In this document: in pieces, positions 34,411-43,015 of the stretch
How positions within the stretch are numbered: the first letter of the stretch is position 1
How the letters are laid out: each line of letters starts with the position of its first letter
Assembly (NCBI GenBank): GCA_020635675.1
Contig: JACJZJ010000001.1
Span: forward strand, 682,001 to 746,000
Direction of reading: 5' to 3'
DNA length: 64,000 nucleotides
From: Flavobacteriales bacterium
GTDB lineage: Bacteria > Bacteroidota > Bacteroidia > Flavobacteriales_F > PHOS-HE28
Program-made: the position numbers and the translations under genes
Notes under the pieces: generated by a model
The model's input: only the letters and a program-made list of their open reading frames with translations
Told to the model about the DNA's origin: nothing
The model's database searches: none

Positions 34411-35198
34411 GCGAACACCGCTGAGGTGATCGCAGGGACCGGCCGCTCCACGGGTACATGGTCCGTGCCATGCACGTATATCCGCCAGCGTCCACCCTGG
34501 TATTCCAGGGCGCTCATGTGCTCCACCCAATCGCCGGAGTTCATGTAGTGCACGCTGCCTTTCTCGGTGGATATCATCCGTGATCCGGGTTGGTGGATGT
34601 GGCCGCAGACCACATGGTCGTGGCCATCGTGGATCGCGATCTCCGCAGCGGTGGCCTCGAAATCATTGATGTACTTGACGGCCCGTTTCACGCTGTTCTT
34701 GATCTTCTTGCTGAAGCTCATCCGGGGGCGGCCCGTCATCTCCAACACGCGATTCACCACGTTGTTGGTGCGGATCAGGAGGTCGTATCCCCATCCGCCC
34801 AGTTTGGCCAGCCATTTCGCGGTGGTGACGGACGTGTCGAAGATGTCGCCGTGGAAGAACCAGTAGCGTTCACCGTCGAGGATCAGTTCCAGCTTGTCCA
34901 CCAGGTGGAGGTTCCCGAGGCGTGACGGGCTGTAGCGACGAAGGGCTTCATCGTGGTTGCCCGTGATGTAGTACACGGGCACCTTGGCCGCCAGCTTCAG
35001 CAGCCGTTTGAGCACCTGCATGTGGGCCTTTGGGAAGTAGCGCTTCTTGAACTGCCAGATGTCGATGATGTCCCCGTTCAGGACCACCATCCGGGGCCTG
35101 ACCGACCGCAGATACTCCAGCAGTTCCTTCGCCCGGCAGCCGTAAGTGCCCAGATGCAGATCGCTCAGGACCAGCAGATCGAGCTCGCGCTTCTTCAT
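34407..35198 (-). CDS. LpxH-like UDP-2,3-diacylglucosamine diphosphatase / metallophosphoesterase
   Basis: Encodes 263 residues from the ATG at 35198 (MKKRELDLLVLSDLHLG). The calcineurin-like phosphoesterase motifs are DLHLGTYG, NGDIID, GNHDEALRR, FFHGD and CGHIHQPG, which bind two metals. The extended insert with VNRVLEMTGRPRMSF suits the UDP-2,3-diacylglucosamine pyrophosphatase group of Bacteroidota, part of lipid A biosynthesis. The adjacent aminolipid acyltransferase fits an envelope-lipid theme. An ATG at 35225 is possible, but a GAATTTTG -7-like element lies between the two, favouring the inner start. Confidence 0.85.
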   Translation of the reverse strand: MKKRELDLLVLSDLHLGTYGCRAKELLEYLRSVRPRMVVLNGDIIDIWQFKKRYFPKAHMQVLKRLLKLAAKVPVYYITGNHDEALRRYSPSRLGNLHLVDKLELILDGERYWFFHGDIFDTSVTTAKWLAKLGGWGYDLLIRTNNVVNRVLEMTGRPRMSFSKKIKNSVKRAVKYINDFEATAAEIAIHDGHDHVVCGHIHQPGSRMISTEKGSVHYMNSGDWVEHMSALEYQGGRWRIYVHGTDHVPVERPVPAITSAVFA

Positions 35199-35307
35199 CC
35201 TGGCGGCAAAATTCGACCCGTGCACATGCCCCGAACGTTGGATCCATGTTAAGTCGATGGATTTTTCCCGTCGGACGTGTTGATGGAGTGCGGAATTTTG
35301 TGGTGCG

Positions 35308-35673
35308 ATGGAGACCCGAACGACCTTGGTGCTTGGTGCCAGTTTGCGCGCGGACCGCTATTCGAACCTGGCGGTGCGCCGGTTGAAGGAGCATGGCAAG
35401 GTCGTCATCGCGGTCGGCCTGCGGGAAGGGACGATCGACGATGTGCCGGTCGTCCGGGAGATCCCGATGGGAACCCCGATCGATACGGTGACGCTCTACT
35501 TGAACGCGGCGAACCAGATGCCGTTGGAGGAGTACATCCTGGCATTGCATCCCCGCCGGATCATCTTCAACCCGGGCGCTGAGAACGACCATCTCGCGAT
35601 GCACGCCAAGGCTTCGGGTATCGCGGTGGTGGAGGGATGCACCCTGGTGATGCTCTCCGCGGGTACCTATTGA
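35308..35673 (+). CDS. CoA-binding domain protein
   Basis: Encodes 121 residues, a single CoA_binding_2 Rossmann-like domain: LVLGASLRADRYSNLAVRRL at the start, then IDTVTLYLN, RRIIFNPGAEN and VEGCTLVMLSAGTY at the end. This is the typical full length for the small family. Function is unknown beyond nucleotide or CoA binding. It converges with the aminotransferase gene, their ends overlapping by 7 bp. A GAATTTTG element at 35293-35300 precedes the ATG by 7 nt. Confidence 0.85.
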   Translation: METRTTLVLGASLRADRYSNLAVRRLKEHGKVVIAVGLREGTIDDVPVVREIPMGTPIDTVTLYLNAANQMPLEEYILALHPRRIIFNPGAENDHLAMHAKASGIAVVEGCTLVMLSAGTY

Positions 35674-36881
35674 TCGGCACAGGCGGAACGGAGCACGGCG
35701 CAGGCCTGGTCCACCTGGTCCGGCGTGATCGACAACGGCGGTGCGATGCGGAACGCGGTGGGGCAGCTGAGGAACCAGAAGCCGAGCACGCCCTGGTCCA
35801 ACGAACGATGCACCGCACGTTGCACGCGGTCAGCATCGCCAAGCTCCACGGCGAGCATGAGCCCGGTGCCCCGCACCTCTTCGACGGCCGCATGTTGGAG
35901 GCCTTGCTTGAAGTGCTCACCCATCCGCGCGGCGTTCGCGATCAGGTCCTCCTCCAGCAGCACTTCCAAAGCGGCCAGACCAGCGACGCAGGGCAGGGGG
36001 TGACCCCCGAACGTGGTGATATGCCCGAGTACAGGGTCGTGCGTGAGCAGGTCCATCCGTTCGCGGGAACTGACGAAGGCGCCCATCGGCAGACCGCCGC
36101 CCAGTGCCTTGCCCAACACCAGGATGTCCGGCACCACATCGAAATGTTCGAAGGCGAAGAGCTTCCCCATCCGCCCGAACCCGGTCTGCACCTCATCGAA
36201 GACCAGCAGTGCACCGACGGATGTGCAGCGCTCGCACAAGGCCTGCATCCATGCCTGGTCCGGTACGCGCACGCCTGCATCCCCCTGGACCGGTTCCACG
36301 ACGACGCAAGCAGCATCATTGGTGATCCGGTCCAGTTCCTCGATATCGTTGAAGGTCAGGTGGTCCACGTCGGGGAGCAGGGGGAGGTTGCGGTAGCGCT
36401 TCGCTGTGTTGTCCGTAAGGCTCAGGGAACCATGCGTACTTCCGTGGTAGCTCTTGCGGAAGCCGATCATGCGCGTGCGACCGGTGGCGCGCTTGGCCAG
36501 TTTCACCGCGGCCTCGATCGCCTCCGTGCCGCTGTTCACGAAGTAGGCGCTGTCCAGCCCATCGGGCAGCAGCCCGGTCAACCGTTCGGCATAGCGCACC
36601 TGCGGTTCCTGGATGAATTCACCGTAGGGGATCACATGCAGGTACCGATCGAGCTGCTCGCGAATGGCCTGCACGACGCGCGGATGGCGGTGGCCCACGT
36701 TGTTCACGGCCAGGCCGGCGACAAGGTCGAGATAGCGCTTGCCGCTGCGGTCCGTCAACCAACAGCCCTCGGCATGGACGATGTCCAGGGCCAAGGGCTG
36801 GGGACTGGTCTGCGCGAGATGATCGAGGAAGGCCCGGTGCAGTGCGTCCATGTGGACGCGAAGTTCGGGCGTTGCGATCAT
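35667..36881 (-). CDS. class III PLP-dependent aminotransferase
   Basis: Encodes 404 residues. It is a fold-type I class III aminotransferase (acetylornithine/aspartate aminotransferase family): YFVNSGTEAIEAAVKLAK binds the PLP phosphate, LLVFDEVQTGFGR contains the PLP-N1 aspartate, and ILVLGKALGGGLPMGA carries the Schiff-base lysine. The substrate is not decided; acetylornithine, putrescine or other amines are all used by relatives. The ATG overlaps the stop of the upstream gene by 4 bp, so it is the last gene of the sigma-factor operon. Confidence 0.88.
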   Translation of the reverse strand: MIATPELRVHMDALHRAFLDHLAQTSPQPLALDIVHAEGCWLTDRSGKRYLDLVAGLAVNNVGHRHPRVVQAIREQLDRYLHVIPYGEFIQEPQVRYAERLTGLLPDGLDSAYFVNSGTEAIEAAVKLAKRATGRTRMIGFRKSYHGSTHGSLSLTDNTAKRYRNLPLLPDVDHLTFNDIEELDRITNDAACVVVEPVQGDAGVRVPDQAWMQALCERCTSVGALLVFDEVQTGFGRMGKLFAFEHFDVVPDILVLGKALGGGLPMGAFVSSRERMDLLTHDPVLGHITTFGGHPLPCVAGLAALEVLLEEDLIANAARMGEHFKQGLQHAAVEEVRGTGLMLAVELGDADRVQRAVHRSLDQGVLGFWFLSCPTAFRIAPPLSITPDQVDQACAVLRSACADQ

Positions 36882-37402
36882 CCGCCGTTGGGCGCACGGC
36901 GACGCATGCCTCCTGGTGGCGGACCATCGCGACCGGTCCCCTGATCGCGCAGACGTTTCAGCAGCTCGCGGTTGAAGTCCCTTTCGGCCTTGAAGAGTTG
37001 CAGGGTCTTCTGTGCGCCGACCGTCCTCTTGAACTCAGCGGCGTACTTCTTCCGGATGTCCAGGTCGCGCTGGCGGAAGCCCAGTTCGCGGTCGATCATC
37101 TGTGACGCATCGCTCTCGGAGAGGTCCTCGATGCGACCCTTCATCGAGCGGTGGTATTCCCGCATCTCCTTGCGGGCGTCCTCCAGTTCCTTATCGTACT
37201 GGTTGTACACCGGCCAGAACTTCTGGGCCTCCTCGGGGCTGAGGTCCATCTTGCGTGTGAGGTAGGCGCTTTTCTGAGCCTTGATCTCCTCGAGGCGGTC
37301 CTCGGGTATCGGCGGTCCATCGTCCTCCTGGGCCTGCAGCGGCACGGATCCCAGCAGGGTGAGCGAGAACAGACAGGTTCGGATGGTGCGTGCGTGCTTC
37401 AT
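36878..37402 (-). CDS. periplasmic helical protein (Spy/CpxP-like)
   Basis: Encodes 174 residues. A signal peptide (FSLTLLGSVPLQAQ) is followed by a highly charged all-helical body (EEAQKFWPVYNQYDKELEDARKEM) and a Gly/Pro/Arg tail. The MDLSPEEAQKFWPVYNQY segment resembles LTXXQ/Spy-type or heavy-metal-sensor proteins that follow sigma/anti-sigma pairs in Bacteroidota; exact family uncertain. It overlaps both neighbours by 4 bp (ATGA), showing tight coupling. Confidence 0.75.
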   Translation of the reverse strand: MKHARTIRTCLFSLTLLGSVPLQAQEDDGPPIPEDRLEEIKAQKSAYLTRKMDLSPEEAQKFWPVYNQYDKELEDARKEMREYHRSMKGRIEDLSESDASQMIDRELGFRQRDLDIRKKYAAEFKRTVGAQKTLQLFKAERDFNRELLKRLRDQGTGRDGPPPGGMRRRAPNGG

Positions 37403-37860
37403 AGTGTGGTCAACAGTTCAGTGATGTCCGTCCCTTCATCCTCGAAATAGGCGACGATCTCCTCGTCGGTCAGGTCCGGCGCGGAGCCGAGGGCGGCTTG
37501 CGGATCCTCCACGGCCAGGGCGGCGAAGGTGGCGTCGTCGTCCAGAAGGAGCAGGTCATCCACGTTCGGTGCTGTGGTCGTGTCCACGATCGCTATCGTA
37601 TCCGTGCCCGGATCCGGAGTGGTCGTGAAGTACCACAGGACAACGGCCAACATGGCGGCGATGGGCAAGGCGATCCCTGCCCGACGCAACAGCAGCGGCC
37701 ATCGGTTCGCGGGACGTGCGGTGATCTGCTGCTGGACCTCGTGCGGGAAACGGTCGAAGAACCCCTGCGGCACCTCGAAGGGACCGGTGCGGGGGATGCC
37801 ATGCAGCAGGGGTGACTCCTGCTTCAGGCGTTCGTCGTCGTATGCTTCCATGTGGATCAC
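37399..37860 (-). CDS. single-pass membrane protein, anti-sigma-like
   Basis: Encodes 153 residues: a cytoplasmic N-terminus of about 60 residues (GPFEVPQGFFDRFPHEVQQQI), one transmembrane helix (about 61-78, GIALPIAAMLAVVLWYF) and an acidic periplasmic tail. The position right after an ECF sigma gene and the topology match an anti-sigma factor or its companion, but no zinc motif (HxxxCxxC) is present, so the role is inferred. MEAYDD (Met4) is an alternative start. Confidence 0.7.
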   Translation of the reverse strand: MIHMEAYDDERLKQESPLLHGIPRTGPFEVPQGFFDRFPHEVQQQITARPANRWPLLLRRAGIALPIAAMLAVVLWYFTTTPDPGTDTIAIVDTTTAPNVDDLLLLDDDATFAALAVEDPQAALGSAPDLTDEEIVAYFEDEGTDITELLTTL

Positions 37861-37881
37861 GGGAATAGGACGGGGGGGGCG

Positions 37882-38439
37882 TCATTTGGTTTGATCGGTC
37901 AGCCAGCGTTCGATCTTCTTCACGGCGATGTGGTAGCTGGCCTTGAGCGCGCCAACGGAGGTTCCGGTCACGGCGCTGATCTCCTCGTACTTCATCTCGT
38001 CGAAGTACTTCATGTTGAACACCGCCCGCTGCTTGTCCGGCAGGCGCATCACGGCTGTTTGAAGCTTCCGCTGGATCGCATCCCCGCTGAAGTGTTCGCT
38101 GCTGTCCAACGTGGTCGTCAGCCGTTCGATCACCGCGTCCTCGCTCACGAACAGTCCACGACGCATCCGCTTCAGGTGGGTGATGCTCTCGTTGTAGGCG
38201 ATGCGATAGAGCCAGCTGAACAGCTGTGAATCCGCGCGGAAGTTGTCCAAGCCGTTCCACGCTTTTATGAAGGTGTTCTGCAGCACGTCCTGGGTCTCAT
38301 CGTGGTCGGTGACCATTCGCCGGATGAACGCATAGAGCCGGCGCTGGTATTGGCGCACCAGCAGGTTGAACGCATAATGACGGCTTTCCTCCCGGTGGAA
38401 GAGCGCGAGGAGTTCCTTGTCGGACATCGGCTCGCTCAT
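37882..38439 (-). CDS. ECF-type RNA polymerase sigma factor
   Basis: Encodes 185 residues. Region 2 is visible as RRLYAFIRRMVTDHDETQDVLQNTFIKAWNGLDNFR, with the region 2.4-like SQLFSWLYRIAYNESITHLKR. Region 4 has LPDKQRAVFNMKYFDEMKYEEISAVTGTSVGALKASYHIAVKKI, a helix-turn-helix that reads the -35 element. No region 1.1 or 3 is present. It heads an operon with an anti-sigma-like protein, a periplasmic helical protein and an aminotransferase, so it probably answers an envelope signal. Confidence 0.92.
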   Translation of the reverse strand: MSEPMSDKELLALFHREESRHYAFNLLVRQYQRRLYAFIRRMVTDHDETQDVLQNTFIKAWNGLDNFRADSQLFSWLYRIAYNESITHLKRMRRGLFVSEDAVIERLTTTLDSSEHFSGDAIQRKLQTAVMRLPDKQRAVFNMKYFDEMKYEEISAVTGTSVGALKASYHIAVKKIERWLTDQTK

Positions 38440-38469
38440 CGCCGGTCCTTCAGGAGATGGATGATGGGT

Positions 38470-39426
38470 TCAGCCTTTGCGCCGTATGGCGCGTTCGGCG
38501 GCCGAAACGATGTCGGACGGTGCCAGGCCGTACTTGATCAGCAGTTGGTCCGGGGTGCCGCTCTCCCCGAAGGTGTCGTTCACCGCCACGAACTCCTGTG
38601 GCCGGGGTGCATGCAGGGCGAGCACCTGCGCGATGCTGTCGCCCAGGCCGCCATACCGGTTGTGTTCCTCGCAACTGACCGCGCATCCCGTCCTTCCGAC
38701 CGAACCTAGGACGACCTCCACGTCCAGGGGTTTGATCGTGTGCATGTTGATCACCTCGGCGTGGACCCCCTTCTGTGCCAGCATTTCCGCGGCTTGCACG
38801 GCCTGCCAGACCAGGTGCCCGCATGCGAAGATGCTGACATCTTTCCCTTGGACCAGGGTCTGCGCCCTGCCGATCGTGAACGGCAGGTCCTCGGGGATGA
38901 AGACAGGCCATTTTGGTCGGCCGAAACGGAGATACACCGGACCATCGATCTCCGCGATGGCGAGTGTGGCCTGGCGGGTCTGGTCGTGGTCGGCGGGTAC
39001 CACGACGGTCATCCCGGGCAGCATCCTCATCAGGCCGATGTCCTCCAGGATCTGGTGCGTGGCGCCGTCCTCGCCCAGGGTCAGGCCGGCATGGCTGGCG
39101 CAGATCTTCACGTTCTTGCCGGCATAGGCGATGCTCTGGCGGATCTGATCATAGACGCGGCCCGTGCTGAAGTTGGCGAAGGTGCCCGTGAAAGGGATCT
39201 TCCCGCCGATGGTGAGCCCCGCGGCCACGCCCATCATGTTCGCTTCCGCCACGCCGCATTGGAAGAAGCGGTCCGGGAACTTCTGAGCGAAAGCATCCAT
39301 CTTGAGCGAACCGGTGAGGTCGGCACAAAGGGCCACCACATCGTTGTTGGCCTCGCCGAGGGCGAGCAGGCCGGCTCCGAAACCGGAACGGGTGTCCTTG
39401 TGGGCGCGAACGGAAAAGGTGGGCAT
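38470..39426 (-). CDS. transketolase, C-terminal subunit
   Basis: Encodes 318 residues from the ATG at 39426. It is the pyrimidine-binding and C-terminal domain half of transketolase: SGFGAGLLALGEANNDVVALCADLTGS, GVAEANMMGVAAGLTIGG (with the catalytic Glu in AEAN), HAGLTLGEDGATHQ, and a transketolase C domain (DVSIFACGHLV ... CEEHNRYGGLGDSI). In this organism transketolase is made from two genes; the N-terminal half is at 40819-41694 and a VWA gene lies between them. It acts in the pentose phosphate pathway with thiamine diphosphate. Confidence 0.93.
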   Translation of the reverse strand: MPTFSVRAHKDTRSGFGAGLLALGEANNDVVALCADLTGSLKMDAFAQKFPDRFFQCGVAEANMMGVAAGLTIGGKIPFTGTFANFSTGRVYDQIRQSIAYAGKNVKICASHAGLTLGEDGATHQILEDIGLMRMLPGMTVVVPADHDQTRQATLAIAEIDGPVYLRFGRPKWPVFIPEDLPFTIGRAQTLVQGKDVSIFACGHLVWQAVQAAEMLAQKGVHAEVINMHTIKPLDVEVVLGSVGRTGCAVSCEEHNRYGGLGDSIAQVLALHAPRPQEFVAVNDTFGESGTPDQLLIKYGLAPSDIVSAAERAIRRKG

Positions 39427-39431
39427 GATCT

Positions 39432-40874
39432 TCAGAAGTTGACTGTGACGGACTGACCACTTTGGATGGTGATGTCCCTGGTGAGCGAGAGTTCGGTACG
39501 GTGCGCATTGCGGCTGCGGTAGAGCACTTGGTAGTCGCCGGGCAGAAGCCGGAACTGGTCGCGCATGGTCGTGGGGTCCAGGTCGACGACCCATTGCAGT
39601 TCGCTGCCCTTCTTCAGGAATACGGCACCATCGCCAGGTGTCGAGCTTGCCACGTTCAATACCCCGGGTTGCGGGACCTGCACCGTGTTCGTTCGGCTCT
39701 GGTCGATGCGCACGTTGTCAATGCGCAGTCGCGGAAGGGTGAGCACCTCCAGATCGTAGTTGCCGATGAGGTAACGCTCCTGTGTGTTCATCGTCTGCAC
39801 GTGCATCGTGGCCAGGTTGTCCTTGCGCCGAACGATACACGGAGTGGCATAGGGATCAGGCATGCCGCTACCCTGTTTGAGCTCCAAGGTGCCCTGTCCC
39901 GCGTCGATCCGGATCACATTGTGGATGCCGGGTTTCAAGGAAACGTTCCCCTGTTCGATCGGCGGGATGGTGTGTACGACCATGCGGTAGGTGAACACGG
40001 GGTCGATGCTCAAGGTATCGGGCTGGCCACGATCGTTGAGCGTATGTTCCAGATGATAGCGCACGGCACCGGTCTTCTGATCGTAGAGCGTCACGGGCAC
40101 GTTCGTTTCCGTGGGTCGGCCGTCCGCGGCCAGCAGATCGATCTCGGCGGATGTGCTGTTCAGCGCTTGGGTGACCACCACGTCGAGCACGTGGGCGAAG
40201 AGCTCCGGTGAGCTAGCATCGTAGTAGTTCCCTACGCACCTCAGGCTGTACTTCTGGCTATCATCGAGGCCCACGCCGATGACGAACGGTTTCAGGACGA
40301 TCCCTTTGGCCTGAAGGGCGCGTGAAACAGCACAGGGATCCTCGTCGCAAGCTTCGATCCCATCGGTGATCAGGATGATGATGTTGCGGCAGTCCTTGCA
40401 AGGCGGGAAATCTTCCGCGGACCTTTGGAGGGAACGCGCGATGGGCGTGGTGCCCACGCAGCGGACCTGCTCCAGAACGGTTCGGATCTTCGGGATGGTG
40501 TTCTCCCCGAACGGCACCTCCAATTTCGTGTCGTCGCAATCCTGATGGCCCGGTTCGATCGGCGTTTGGTGACCGTACAGGCGTAAGGCGATCTCCAGGT
40601 CGGGCTGCCCCTGCAGTTCCTCCAGGGACTTGAGGAGGAGCTCCCGGGCGGTGTTGATCTTGGGCTTGTTGCCCCAGAACGCGTTCATGCTGTTGCTCGC
40701 ATCCATCACGAACAGCATACGGGTGAGGGGCTTCTTCTGCGCCGAGGCGGAAGTGCCGCTCAGGAGCATCAAGACCAGGGGCAGGACCCTGGTCCAGGGT
40801 GCGGTCCTGGAGCGGAGATCAGTAATCCCCAAGGGTCTCGGGCAATTGCGCCAACGCGCGAGCGGCCTGTTCAT
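39432..40874 (-). CDS. secreted von Willebrand A domain protein
   Basis: Encodes 480 residues. The signal region (VLPLVLMLLSGTSASAQ) is followed by a VWA domain with an intact MIDAS: DASNS (58-62), a Thr in GTTPIARSL, and ITDGIE. The remaining 250 residues are beta-rich repeats without recognised motifs. The ATG at 40874 lies within the transketolase N-terminal gene, giving a 56-bp overlap; no later ATG retains the signal peptide. The downstream transketolase half starts 5 bp after its stop, so the three genes form one unit. A link between VWA and transketolase function is unknown. Confidence 0.75.
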   Translation of the reverse strand: MNRPLARWRNCPRPLGITDLRSRTAPWTRVLPLVLMLLSGTSASAQKKPLTRMLFVMDASNSMNAFWGNKPKINTARELLLKSLEELQGQPDLEIALRLYGHQTPIEPGHQDCDDTKLEVPFGENTIPKIRTVLEQVRCVGTTPIARSLQRSAEDFPPCKDCRNIIILITDGIEACDEDPCAVSRALQAKGIVLKPFVIGVGLDDSQKYSLRCVGNYYDASSPELFAHVLDVVVTQALNSTSAEIDLLAADGRPTETNVPVTLYDQKTGAVRYHLEHTLNDRGQPDTLSIDPVFTYRMVVHTIPPIEQGNVSLKPGIHNVIRIDAGQGTLELKQGSGMPDPYATPCIVRRKDNLATMHVQTMNTQERYLIGNYDLEVLTLPRLRIDNVRIDQSRTNTVQVPQPGVLNVASSTPGDGAVFLKKGSELQWVVDLDPTTMRDQFRLLPGDYQVLYRSRNAHRTELSLTRDITIQSGQSVTVNF

Positions 40875-41694
40875 CGTTCGGTGCGACGCCGTGCCATTTG
40901 TGGGTGCCCATCATGAAGTCGACCCCCTGGCCCATTTCGGTGTGCATCAATACAACGACCGGTCGGCCCTTTCCCGTGCGTCCGTGGGCATTGCCCATCG
41001 TGCGGAGCACATCCGCAAGGTCGTTGCCGTTCATCTCCAGCACGTCCCATCCGAAGCTGGCCCATTTCGCCTTGAGGTCGCCCAGCGGCATGACGTCGTC
41101 CACGTCCCCATCAATTTGCCTGCCGTTCCAGTCCACCGTGGCGATCAGGTTCTCCACCTTGTGGGCCGCAGCGAACATCGCGGCCTCCCAGATCTGGCCT
41201 TCCTGCAATTCGCCGTCGCCGTGCAGGCTGTAGACCAGGCGGTCATCACCGTTCAACCGCTTCGCCAAGGCCGCGCCGATGGCCACGCTAAGTCCCTGAC
41301 CGAGCGAACCGGAGGCCATGCGCACCCCGGGCAGACCCTCATGGGTGGTCGGGTGACCTTGCAGGCGGGAGTCGAGCTTGCGAAAGGTGGCCAGCTCCTT
41401 GATCGGGAAATAGCCGCTGCGTGCCAGGACACTGTACCAGACCGGGCTGATGTGGCCGTTGCTCAGGAAGAACAGGTCCTGTCCACGGCCATCCATGTCC
41501 CACTGGGCCGGATCATGCTGGAGGATCCGGAAGTACAGCGCCACCATGAACTCCGTGCATCCGAGCGAGCCACCTGGATGTCCGCTTTGCGCACCGTGCG
41601 TCATCCGAACGATATCCCGACGCACCTGCCCGCAGATCCTGGCCAGTTCGTCGATGGGCGTGTCTTGGGCCTTTACAGGTGCGGTCTCGGACAT
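40819..41694 (-). CDS. transketolase, N-terminal subunit
   Basis: Encodes 291 residues from the ATG at 41694 (alternative 41700). It is the thiamine-diphosphate PP-binding half: THGAQSGHPGGSLGCTEFMVALYF, GSLGQGLSVAIGAALAKR, and the ThDP/Mg motif SLHGDGELQEGQIWEA ... VDWNGRQIDG. The partner half is 38470-39426. A TATTTTCG -7 candidate lies at 41722-41729, directly after a GC-rich hairpin (41731-41753) that may terminate the O-antigen ligase transcript. Confidence 0.93.
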   Translation of the reverse strand: MSETAPVKAQDTPIDELARICGQVRRDIVRMTHGAQSGHPGGSLGCTEFMVALYFRILQHDPAQWDMDGRGQDLFFLSNGHISPVWYSVLARSGYFPIKELATFRKLDSRLQGHPTTHEGLPGVRMASGSLGQGLSVAIGAALAKRLNGDDRLVYSLHGDGELQEGQIWEAAMFAAAHKVENLIATVDWNGRQIDGDVDDVMPLGDLKAKWASFGWDVLEMNGNDLADVLRTMGNAHGRTGKGRPVVVLMHTEMGQGVDFMMGTHKWHGVAPNDEQAARALAQLPETLGDY

Positions 41695-41721
41695 GATCAT
41701 GGAACGCGGGAAGCTCGCCGG

Positions 41722-41753
41722 CGAAAATAGCCGGGCCACCAGGGGAGGCCCGG
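41722..41753 (-). promoter_or_regulatory. transketolase promoter element joined to an upstream hairpin
   Basis: Minus strand: CCGGGCC ... GGCCCGG stem (41731-41753), then TATTTTCG (41722-41729). The hairpin may end the ligase-gene message while the TA-rich tail serves as -7 box for the next gene. Confidence 0.4.
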
Positions 41754-41788
41754 ACCGTGTGGATAACTTTTGATAAGCCGCAAGTCGT

Positions 41789-43015
41789 TCAGCGCGACCT
41801 AGCTGGTGCCTCGGCCGGTGACGCGAGGAACAGGGCATTGAAGTAGGCGAACAGCACCACCCCCCATTGGCGCGAGAGCAGGTCCTCGGTGAAGCTGCAC
41901 AACAGGACCATCACAACGAACGCCAGATGTAGGGGATCCACCCGCGAACGCGCCAGCCAAAGCGATCGCCCGAAGAGTAGCGCGAACGCCCCAAGGCCTG
42001 CGAGCCCCATGCCGAGCCACCAGTGGAAGGCCTGCATGTGCGTGCCGTGGTGGCCATCGCTCAGGATGGGGTCGTGGTACTGCGCATAGCAGGCATCGAG
42101 CGTCGGTTGCACGTTCGCCAGGCCCGTGCCCAGGAGCCAATGATCTTCCAGTCCGGCGATCGTACAATGCAGGATCTCGCCTCGGATCGCGTCGGGTGAT
42201 CGCGTCGGCTCCTCTTGCGGTATGAGCTGACCGAGCCGTTCGGCCATGTTCGGTACGGCGAACAGGAACGCCACCAGTCCGGTGGCAAGGGCGATCAACG
42301 GAAGCGACCAATGGAGCCTCCGTTCCGTCCGGGGCCGATGAACGGCGATCACGATCGCACCGGCCAGAAAGCCGAGCACGGGCATTCGGGAAGCCATCCA
42401 GACAGCGCCGAACAACAGACAGACAGCGACGGCCCCACGCGGATGGGCCCAGCGTTCGCGATGCCAGGCGGCATGCACCTGGAACAATGCCGCGGTGAGG
42501 AAGTAATACATGGCGTACACGGCATGGACGCCGGTGGCCCTTGCGAACTCCTCCCGGAACGCCCTGCTGACGCTTCCCCCGTAGGCTTCGGGACCGGCGC
42601 TCGGGAACCCGATCGCCCACACACCGCCATAGATCATCAGGACCAGGGCCGCGAGCGAGAAGAGGTCCAGCGCCCGGCGTCGTGTGGTTCCGTCGATGGG
42701 GAGGCGGAGACCGATGAAGAGCAGGGGCAGCACCAGCAATGCGGCCGCGCGCTCCGTCGAGCGCCATCCGGTGATCGGGTCCTGGGCACGCGCGATATCC
42801 GGCAGCATCAGCAGAAAGGGAAGCCCCAGCAACAGCACATTGCGCCAGGCGCACCGGTCATGGGCCACGCCGTGTCGCGCGGCGTACCAGATCGCCACGA
42901 TCGCCAGCGCGAGGATCGTCCAGACAGTGCCTTGCATGCCCGTGACGGGCTGCAGGGCGACCAGCAGCACGGCGGCCTGTGGCAGCGTCATGGTCATGCG
43001 CGGTCGTTCCTTCAT
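41789..43015 (-). CDS. O-antigen ligase / polymerase-like membrane protein
   Basis: Encodes 408 residues with about 10-12 transmembrane segments and a large periplasmic loop (about 270-340, RGEILHCTIAGLEDHWLLGTGLANVQPTLDACYAQ ... GTHMQAFHWWLGMGL), the Wzy_C/WaaL signature where a conserved His precedes the following helix. It would join a polyprenyl-linked glycan to an acceptor or polymerise it. The start overlaps the stop of the GT4 gene by 4 bp. It is the third gene of a minus-strand operon that begins at 45175. Confidence 0.85.
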   Translation of the reverse strand: MKERPRMTMTLPQAAVLLVALQPVTGMQGTVWTILALAIVAIWYAARHGVAHDRCAWRNVLLLGLPFLLMLPDIARAQDPITGWRSTERAAALLVLPLLFIGLRLPIDGTTRRRALDLFSLAALVLMIYGGVWAIGFPSAGPEAYGGSVSRAFREEFARATGVHAVYAMYYFLTAALFQVHAAWHRERWAHPRGAVAVCLLFGAVWMASRMPVLGFLAGAIVIAVHRPRTERRLHWSLPLIALATGLVAFLFAVPNMAERLGQLIPQEEPTRSPDAIRGEILHCTIAGLEDHWLLGTGLANVQPTLDACYAQYHDPILSDGHHGTHMQAFHWWLGMGLAGLGAFALLFGRSLWLARSRVDPLHLAFVVMVLLCSFTEDLLSRQWGVVLFAYFNALFLASPAEAPARSR

